Part shown: positions 37,001 through 39,968 of the stretch, one piece after another
Position numbering within the stretch: the stretch's first letter is position 1
How the letters are laid out: every line of letters starts with the position of its first letter
NCBI GenBank assembly: GCA_045540655.1
Contig: JAZQHP010000092.1
Location: 1 to 39,968, forward strand
Direction of reading: 5' to 3'
Length of the DNA: 39,968 nt
From: RGIG1959 sp045540655
GTDB lineage: Bacteria; Bacillota; Clostridia; Oscillospirales; Acutalibacteraceae
Notes under the pieces: generated by a model
Database searches by the model: none
Told to the model about the DNA's origin: nothing
What the model saw: only the letters and a program-made list of their open reading frames with translations
Made by a program: the position numbers and the translations under genes

Positions 37001-37149
37001 GCTTTGCGGTGGAGCTGAACATCGCCGACCGCTATGAAGACGCGAAAAGCGCGCTGGTGTCGGTGGGACTGGGCGGTGCGGAGCATCCGCACTATCCCGA
37101 AACCTACTGCTTCCTGGCGGATCGCCTGACCGCGGCGAGCTTCGGGTGA
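34027..37149 (+). CDS. Secreted TSP3-repeat/von Willebrand A/lipase-like multidomain protein
   Basis: A 1040-residue exoprotein. A signal peptide covers about residues 1-25. Residues 72-195 hold five or so calcium-binding thrombospondin type 3-like motifs (for example DSDGDGLSDYTE, DSDSDGIEDGEE). A von Willebrand A domain spans about 336-515, with its metal site in DDSGSMD (Asp343, Ser345, Ser347). More TSP3-like motifs follow (DTDGDTIPDYYED, DTDEDGVPDQEE and DSDADGDPDSTD). The C-terminal part carries VTGHSRG (Ser790 as nucleophile) and NIDDFVP, reading as a class 3 lipase-like alpha/beta hydrolase; a His in EHPHYPETYCF near the end could complete the triad. The ATG at 34027 follows AAAGGAAGG. 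The substrate and binding partner are unknown. A small membrane protein gene overlaps its stop. Confidence 0.82.
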   Translation: MWKRRLAAMLASVMVLALVCQVSVGETGVWLSEDVPTITAPQIPSVPDEPSATTAEAIDRTQEPLDDVTAHEDADEDGVEEFVERVFGTSGESSDSDGDGLSDYTEIYQLHTDPLSTDGDANGIADGDEDTDGDAVSNREELSLATDPSKKDSDSDGIEDGEELTQSGTDPLEYDTDADGVNDGYEQQLGTDPAVPQESFTVSKTYTSDRTAATVSATIDGELVDSLAVRAAVKDGLFPTSMPGYLGEACDVTADGAWEDATVSFAVTGAGTVHPTVYYFSEANQTLQAVETTVDNGVATAAAETAGTYVLLDRAMYESAFVWEDSWGASEVYAGVEVVLVTDDSGSMDRHDPDNERLTVARDLIDRLPGGSRIGVVRVASEAQALTPALTADKEAAKAYLDETYFVSDGNTAVYTGIQQAVGLLEDSRPLAQKVMIVISDGFPTDYALYEETVAAVADSGVRVFYVSLGTERQSTIHALTEFAQAVNADTFTAKTADELDVIYEDISRLVDLATDTDGDTIPDYYEDHMIAFNGVTVPLDKTKADTDEDGVPDQEEVSVELIVSDDGTQVLVKGMLLSDPSMSDSDADGDPDSTDAAPYDNTFTGKMSSEYANPTVSFAMDYDWFAGDNTVYNPALSEVSSLFSSMAYEKTSINLSDASGNKTLSTASLAEVLTYFGMEDTESYSLSSDYHDIHLSEVVLGHRTVAVNGKLQTVLAMVVRGTNATIEEWSSNCDIGDITKDTPFDDWMNTDNHKGFDIAANRIMAYTEQYMERCGLYEDTLTYWVTGHSRGAGIANIIGASLESQGKHAFTYTFASPNTTLATDAASYRTIFNLINIDDFVPCLPMTAWGYSCYGVSSNGVSVYANYEKDWETYTGVSDYNSDADGMGDCVLRIGYILTDGRDPREDCYRYTCTCHGDGTNPTITIKNTGMSESSREKAIAKIPSNALPYCQITRYDGGWVGGWDFEVCQSPAYFMQLLAAFMGGEIDAYRFAVELNIADRYEDAKSALVSVGLGGAEHPHYPETYCFLADRLTAASFG

Positions 37150-37379
37150 TGCGCATGAAAAAAGGATGGATCATGGCGTTTATCGCGGACGGTATCCTGC
37201 TGGCGGTCTTATTCGCGGGCATGATGCTGTTCAACAACCGGGCGAGTGTCGGCATGGCGGCGCTCGGGGACATGGGACGGTTCGTCGTGTGCTTTGCGGC
37301 GTTTCAGGCGGCGCTCATTGCGTTGTTGATCATGATTGTGATCGTGCTTGTCAAACACGGGCGCGATCAGCGGAAATAA
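37149..37379 (+). CDS. Small two-helix membrane protein
   Basis: A protein of about 76 residues with two hydrophobic segments (about 6-28 and 42-66) and a basic C-terminal tail (KHGRDQRK). The stop TGA of the upstream gene (37147-37149) overlaps the ATG at 37149 by one base, which points to coupled translation. A second ATG at 37155 is an alternative start. I do not recognise a family. It could be a partner or membrane anchor of the upstream secreted protein, but only the gene overlap supports that. Confidence 0.65.
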   Translation: MRMKKGWIMAFIADGILLAVLFAGMMLFNNRASVGMAALGDMGRFVVCFAAFQAALIALLIMIVIVLVKHGRDQRK

Positions 37380-37387
37380 CCGACCGG

Positions 37388-37424
37388 AATCGGGGCTTTT
37401 CTTCGGAAAAGTCCCGATTGGTTT
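37388..37424 (+). terminator. Terminator with cUUCGg tetraloop
   Basis: A 14-bp stem with one G-U pair (37388-37401 with 37406-37419) capped by a UUCG tetraloop closed by C-G, an especially stable loop. The T-tract is poor (GGTTTCTCC). Confidence 0.8.
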
Positions 37425-37463
37425 CTCCTTCGCGCCGTCCGTGCGCCCGTTGTGCAAATAGAC

Positions 37464-37492
37464 TTGCAAAGCGGGAGATCCTGTGGTATAAT
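37464..37492 (+). promoter_or_regulatory. Sigma-A promoter of the ferritin gene
   Basis: TTGCAA (37464-37469), 17 bp, then an extended -10 TGgTATAAT (37487-37492). No Fur or PerR box is evident to me near it. Confidence 0.87.
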
Positions 37493-37551
37493 ATAACCAT
37501 CCTTTTTACAGCGGTTGACGCTGAATTTTTCGGAGACAGGAGACGATCATA

Positions 37552-38061
37552 ATGGACAAAAAAGAACATGAGCTGTTGAACGCCCAGATCAACAAGGAGC
37601 TGTATTCGGCATATCTGTATCTGGACTTTTCCAACTATTTCAAGGCGGCGGGTCTGGACGGCTTTGCCAACTGGTACATGATTCAGGCGCAGGAGGAACG
37701 CGATCATGCGATGCTGTTCTACACCTACCTGCAAAACGAAAACCAAGTGGTGACGCTCGACGCGATCGCCAAGCCCGACAAGGTGTTCACCTGCTCGATG
37801 GACGTGCTCAAAGCCGGTCTGGAGCATGAGCAGTATGTCACTTCGCTCATCAACGCTATCTACGGTGCGGCGTATGACGTGCGCGATTTCCGCACGATGC
37901 AGTTCCTGGATTGGTTTGTCAAGGAGCAGGGCGAAGAGGAAACCAATGCCAACGATCTCATCACCAAGATGGAGCTGTTCGGCACGGATCCGAAGAGCCT
38001 GTATATGCTCAACCAGGAGCTCGCGGCGAGAGTGTACAGCGCGCCGTCGCTCGTTCTGTAA
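37552..38061 (+). CDS. Ferritin (non-haem iron storage protein)
   Basis: A 169-residue bacterial ferritin of the FtnA type, which forms a 24-subunit shell and oxidises and stores iron. The ferroxidase ligands are in place with a one-residue shift from E. coli FtnA: Glu16, Glu49, His52, Glu93, Gln126 and Glu129 (in KELYSAYLY, EERDH, EHE and KEQGEEE). No Met haem ligand of bacterioferritin is apparent. The ATG at 37552 lies after an AGGAGA site. It has a strong promoter. A ZIP-type metal transporter follows 65 bp downstream with only a hairpin between them, which suggests a shared metal theme. Confidence 0.95.
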   Translation: MDKKEHELLNAQINKELYSAYLYLDFSNYFKAAGLDGFANWYMIQAQEERDHAMLFYTYLQNENQVVTLDAIAKPDKVFTCSMDVLKAGLEHEQYVTSLINAIYGAAYDVRDFRTMQFLDWFVKEQGEEETNANDLITKMELFGTDPKSLYMLNQELAARVYSAPSLVL

Positions 38062-38073
38062 ACAACCGATTCG

Positions 38074-38110
38074 CGCTCCCGCTTTTCCGATATAAGCGGG
38101 AGCGTGTGCT
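38074..38110 (+). terminator. Hairpin between ferritin and ZIP genes, partial terminator
   Basis: CGCTCCCGCTT (38074-38084) pairs perfectly with AAGCGGGAGCG (38094-38104). What follows is TGTGCTTT rather than a T-run, and no clear promoter lies between it and the ZIP gene 22 bp later. It may attenuate rather than end transcription. Confidence 0.6.
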
Positions 38111-38126
38111 TTATAAAGGAGAGGTC

Positions 38127-38882
38127 ATGGAACTGGTATGGTTAACGGCGCTCGGCGTGGGCGGTGCCACGGTGATCGGTGCGCTGATCGGCTTTGCGTT
38201 TAAGAAAATATCCCACACCTTTTCGGATGTGGTGCTCGGTTTCGCGGCGGGCGTGATGATGGCGGCGGCGGTGCTCGGACTGATTCTGCCGTCGCTCGAC
38301 TACGGCGGCAAATGGGGCATCCTTGTGGCGGTCGGCGGCATTTTTACGGGTGCTGTCAGTCTGAATGTCATCGACCGCCTGGTCCCGCACCTGCATAAGC
38401 TGGTCGGTCCTGACATGGAACCGCATCATAACGCCGATCTGAATAAGGTGTTACTGTTTGTGCTGGCAATCGCGATTCACAACCTGCCCGAAGGCATCGC
38501 CGCGGGTGTCGGCTTCGGCGCGGGGGATACGTCCAAGGCACTCCTCATCGCGGGCGGCATCGCTCTGCAGAATATCCCCGAGGGGATGGTGATCATCGCG
38601 CCGATGCTGGCGGCAGGGGTCTCGCCGTCGCGCACGTTGGTGTGTGCGATGCTGACGGGGCTCGTGGAGGTCGTCGGCACACTCATTGGCTTTTTCGGAG
38701 TGCAGGTTTCGACGGCGATCCTGCCGTTTGCGCTCAGCTTTGCAGGCGGCACGATGCTGTACGTCGTCAGCGATGAAATGATCCCCGAAACGCACGCCCA
38801 CGGACACGAACGGGGCGCTACCTATGCCTTGCTGGCCGGCTTCTGCCTGATGCTGGTCAGTGATGTGCTGCTCGGCGGGTGA
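38127..38882 (+). CDS. ZIP-family divalent metal transporter
   Basis: A 251-residue membrane protein with about eight hydrophobic segments that should carry zinc, iron or manganese across the membrane. The paired ZIP metal-site motifs are clear: AIAIHNLPEG (His118, Asn119, Glu122) in helix 4 and ALQNIPEG (Gln148, Asn149, Glu152) in helix 5. Two His-rich loops, PHLHKLVGPDMEPHH (87-101) and ETHAHGHE near residue 230, are typical metal-gathering elements. The start at 38127 follows AAAGGAGAGG; in-frame sequence upstream overlaps ferritin and is not coding. Read-through from the ferritin promoter is its likely source of expression. Confidence 0.92.
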   Translation: MELVWLTALGVGGATVIGALIGFAFKKISHTFSDVVLGFAAGVMMAAAVLGLILPSLDYGGKWGILVAVGGIFTGAVSLNVIDRLVPHLHKLVGPDMEPHHNADLNKVLLFVLAIAIHNLPEGIAAGVGFGAGDTSKALLIAGGIALQNIPEGMVIIAPMLAAGVSPSRTLVCAMLTGLVEVVGTLIGFFGVQVSTAILPFALSFAGGTMLYVVSDEMIPETHAHGHERGATYALLAGFCLMLVSDVLLGG

Positions 38883-38902
38883 TTCCTTTGCGATTTGCGT
38901 GT

Positions 38903-38931
38903 TGACTTTACCGAAACGGTATGGTATAATA
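38903..38931 (+). promoter_or_regulatory. Strong promoter of the SCIFF gene
   Basis: TTGACT (38903-38908), 17 bp, then an extended -10 TGgTATAAT (38926-38931). It is one of the closest matches to consensus in the window. Confidence 0.9.
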
Positions 38932-38959
38932 AGTAAAACTTTGTTTGGAGGTTGCTATT

Positions 38960-39106
38960 ATGGAACATATCAAGACCATCGAAACTCGTAACCTGTGCGA
39001 GAGCGCGAAGAACGGCGGTTGCGGCGAATGCCAGACGTCCTGCCAATCCGCTTGCAAGACCAGCTGCGGCATCGCGAACCAACAGTGCGAGAACGAGCAG
39101 AAGTAA
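38960..39106 (+). CDS. scfA: SCIFF ranthipeptide precursor
   Basis: A 48-residue peptide of the SCIFF family (six cysteines in forty-five residues), a nearly universal ranthipeptide of Clostridia. It opens MEHIKTIET and carries the invariant CGECQTSCQSACKTSC core (residues 21-36) with a last Cys at 43. In relatives, the maturase forms Cys-to-residue thioether bonds within this core. This one has a seventh cysteine, Cys13, in NLCESAK ahead of the core. The ATG at 38960 follows GGAGG at 8 nt. The maturase gene follows after a terminator-like hairpin. The function of the mature peptide is poorly known; a signalling role has been proposed in some clostridia. Confidence 0.96.
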   Translation: MEHIKTIETRNLCESAKNGGCGECQTSCQSACKTSCGIANQQCENEQK

Positions 39107-39117
39107 TCAAACCGGAT

Positions 39118-39145
39118 AAAATGCCGCCGCACGGCGGCATTTTTT
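39118..39145 (+). terminator. Attenuator-like terminator between SCIFF and its maturase
   Basis: AAAATGCCGCC with GGCGGCATTTTTT (stem around 39118-39143, loop GCAC) and six T. Lying between scfA and scfB, it should make far more peptide mRNA than maturase mRNA. I see no separate promoter for scfB. Confidence 0.88.
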
Positions 39146-39167
39146 ATGTATAAGGTGGTTGTTAACG

Positions 39168-39968
39168 ATGATTCATCAATATAAACTCGGCGGCTATAAC
39201 ATTGTGCTGGACGTGTGTTCGGGTGCTGTGCATGCGGTCGACGATGTCGCGTATGATCTGATCGCGATGTTCGAGACGCATACGCGGGAGGATGCGCTTG
39301 CGGCGGCCGCGGCGACGTATCCTGCGCTGTCTGCGGAGGATATTGCGCAGTGTTACGATCAGATCGTCGCGCTCAAGGAGGCGGGCAAGCTGTTTGCTCC
39401 CGACACCTTTGAACCGATGGCGGGACAGCTTAAGCGTAAGACGGCAGGGGTTGTCAAAGCGCTGTGCCTGCACATCGCCCACAGCTGTAATCTGAATTGC
39501 TCCTACTGCTTCGCCAGCCAGGGCAAGTATCACGGTGACCGCGCGCTCATGAGCTTTGAGGTGGGCAAGGCGGCGCTCGATTATCTGATTGAAAATTCGG
39601 GAACGCGCCGCAATCTGGAAGTGGACTTTTTCGGCGGCGAACCGCTGATGAATTTTGACGTGGTCAAACAACTCGTTGCCTATGCGCGCGAGGTGGAAAA
39701 GGAAAAAGGCAAAAACTTCCGCTTCACACTGACAACCAACGGTATGTTGATCGATGACGATGTGATCGAGTTTGCCAATCGGGAAATGAGCAATGTGGTG
39801 CTGAGCCTGGACGGTCGCCGCGAAGTGCACGACCGCTATCGCGTGGATTACGCGGGCAACGGCAGTTGGGACCGCATCGTGCCGAAATTTCAGAAACTGG
39901 TCAAAGCGCGCGGCGGCAAGAATTACTATATGCGCGGCACCTTCACGCATCACAATCCCGACTTTCTG
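39168..39968 (+). CDS. scfB: SCIFF radical-SAM maturase, 5' part only
   Basis: The first 267 codons of the SCIFF maturase, open to the window edge; the full protein is usually about 450 residues. It begins MIHQYKLGGYNIVLDVCSGA, the RiPP-recognition-like N-terminal region seen in this family. The radical-SAM cluster motif CNLNCSYC gives Cys107, Cys111 and Cys114. FFGGEPL (the GGE motif, which helps bind S-adenosylmethionine) and LTTNGMLI follow. The missing C-terminus should hold the SPASM-type auxiliary cluster cysteines. It uses S-adenosylmethionine radicals to form the thioether links in the SCIFF peptide. The ATG at 39168 follows AAGGTGG. Confidence 0.95.
   Translation, partial: MIHQYKLGGYNIVLDVCSGAVHAVDDVAYDLIAMFETHTREDALAAAAATYPALSAEDIAQCYDQIVALKEAGKLFAPDTFEPMAGQLKRKTAGVVKALCLHIAHSCNLNCSYCFASQGKYHGDRALMSFEVGKAALDYLIENSGTRRNLEVDFFGGEPLMNFDVVKQLVAYAREVEKEKGKNFRFTLTTNGMLIDDDVIEFANREMSNVVLSLDGRREVHDRYRVDYAGNGSWDRIVPKFQKLVKARGGKNYYMRGTFTHHNPDFL

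Noticed and set aside
1..39968. Prophage, transposon or integrative element
   Set aside because: No integrase, transposase, phage structural or conjugation gene, and no flanking att-like direct repeats were seen. The brxA-pglX pair lacks any mobile signature at its edges.

Overview
The window reads as chromosomal DNA of a moderately GC-rich member of the Clostridia, most likely a gut or rumen Oscillospiraceae-like bacterium. The evidence is a SCIFF ranthipeptide with its radical-SAM maturase at the right edge (a pair typical of Clostridia), secreted proteins ending in dockerin-like repeats, strong Shine-Dalgarno sites, and near-consensus sigma-A promoters, often with an extended -10. All 22 protein genes I accept lie on the + strand. 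They form short transcription units separated by well-formed intrinsic terminators. I see no rRNA, tRNA, CRISPR array, transposase, integrase or phage gene.

Layout. 0-4.5 kb: a DUF4299-like protein, a PfkB sugar kinase behind an operator-like promoter, a GHL10-type glycoside hydrolase and a small lipoprotein. 4.6-7.9 kb: a large secreted beta-helix/Ig protein with a dockerin-like end. 8-9.5 kb: two membrane proteins, one of them DUF1295. 9.6-13.6 kb: carB-pyrE. 13.7-15.9 kb: a secreted PPC-like/BIG2/dockerin-like protein. 16-19 kb: a GH26 lipoprotein and a GH32 beta-fructosidase in one operon. 19-20.5 kb: an XRE-type membrane regulator and a PAP2-like membrane protein with a 14-bp palindrome between them. 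20.5-25.3 kb: a 1582-residue secreted metallophosphoesterase-like protein with three equal-length internal repeats. 25.5-29.7 kb: brxA and pglX of BREX, without the rest of the system. 29.7-33.9 kb: a DUF308 protein and a heterodimeric ABC exporter. 34-37.4 kb: a TSP3/VWA/lipase-like secreted protein and a small membrane protein. 37.4-38.9 kb: ferritin and a ZIP metal transporter. 38.9 kb to the end: SCIFF peptide and its maturase, which is cut by the window edge.

How it fits together. The cell appears to be a carbohydrate user: a surface GH26 enzyme, cytoplasmic GH32 and GHL10 enzymes, a sugar kinase and several large modular exoproteins. Dockerin-like ends on three exoproteins suggest docking to a cohesin-bearing partner encoded elsewhere, but no cohesin is seen here. 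carB-pyrE serves pyrimidine synthesis; carA is not adjacent. Ferritin and ZIP point to metal handling.

The most notable items are the isolated brxA-pglX pair, the three 163-residue repeats, the VWA/lipase-like fusion and a seven-cysteine SCIFF. All functional calls come from reading motifs by eye; no database search was run.
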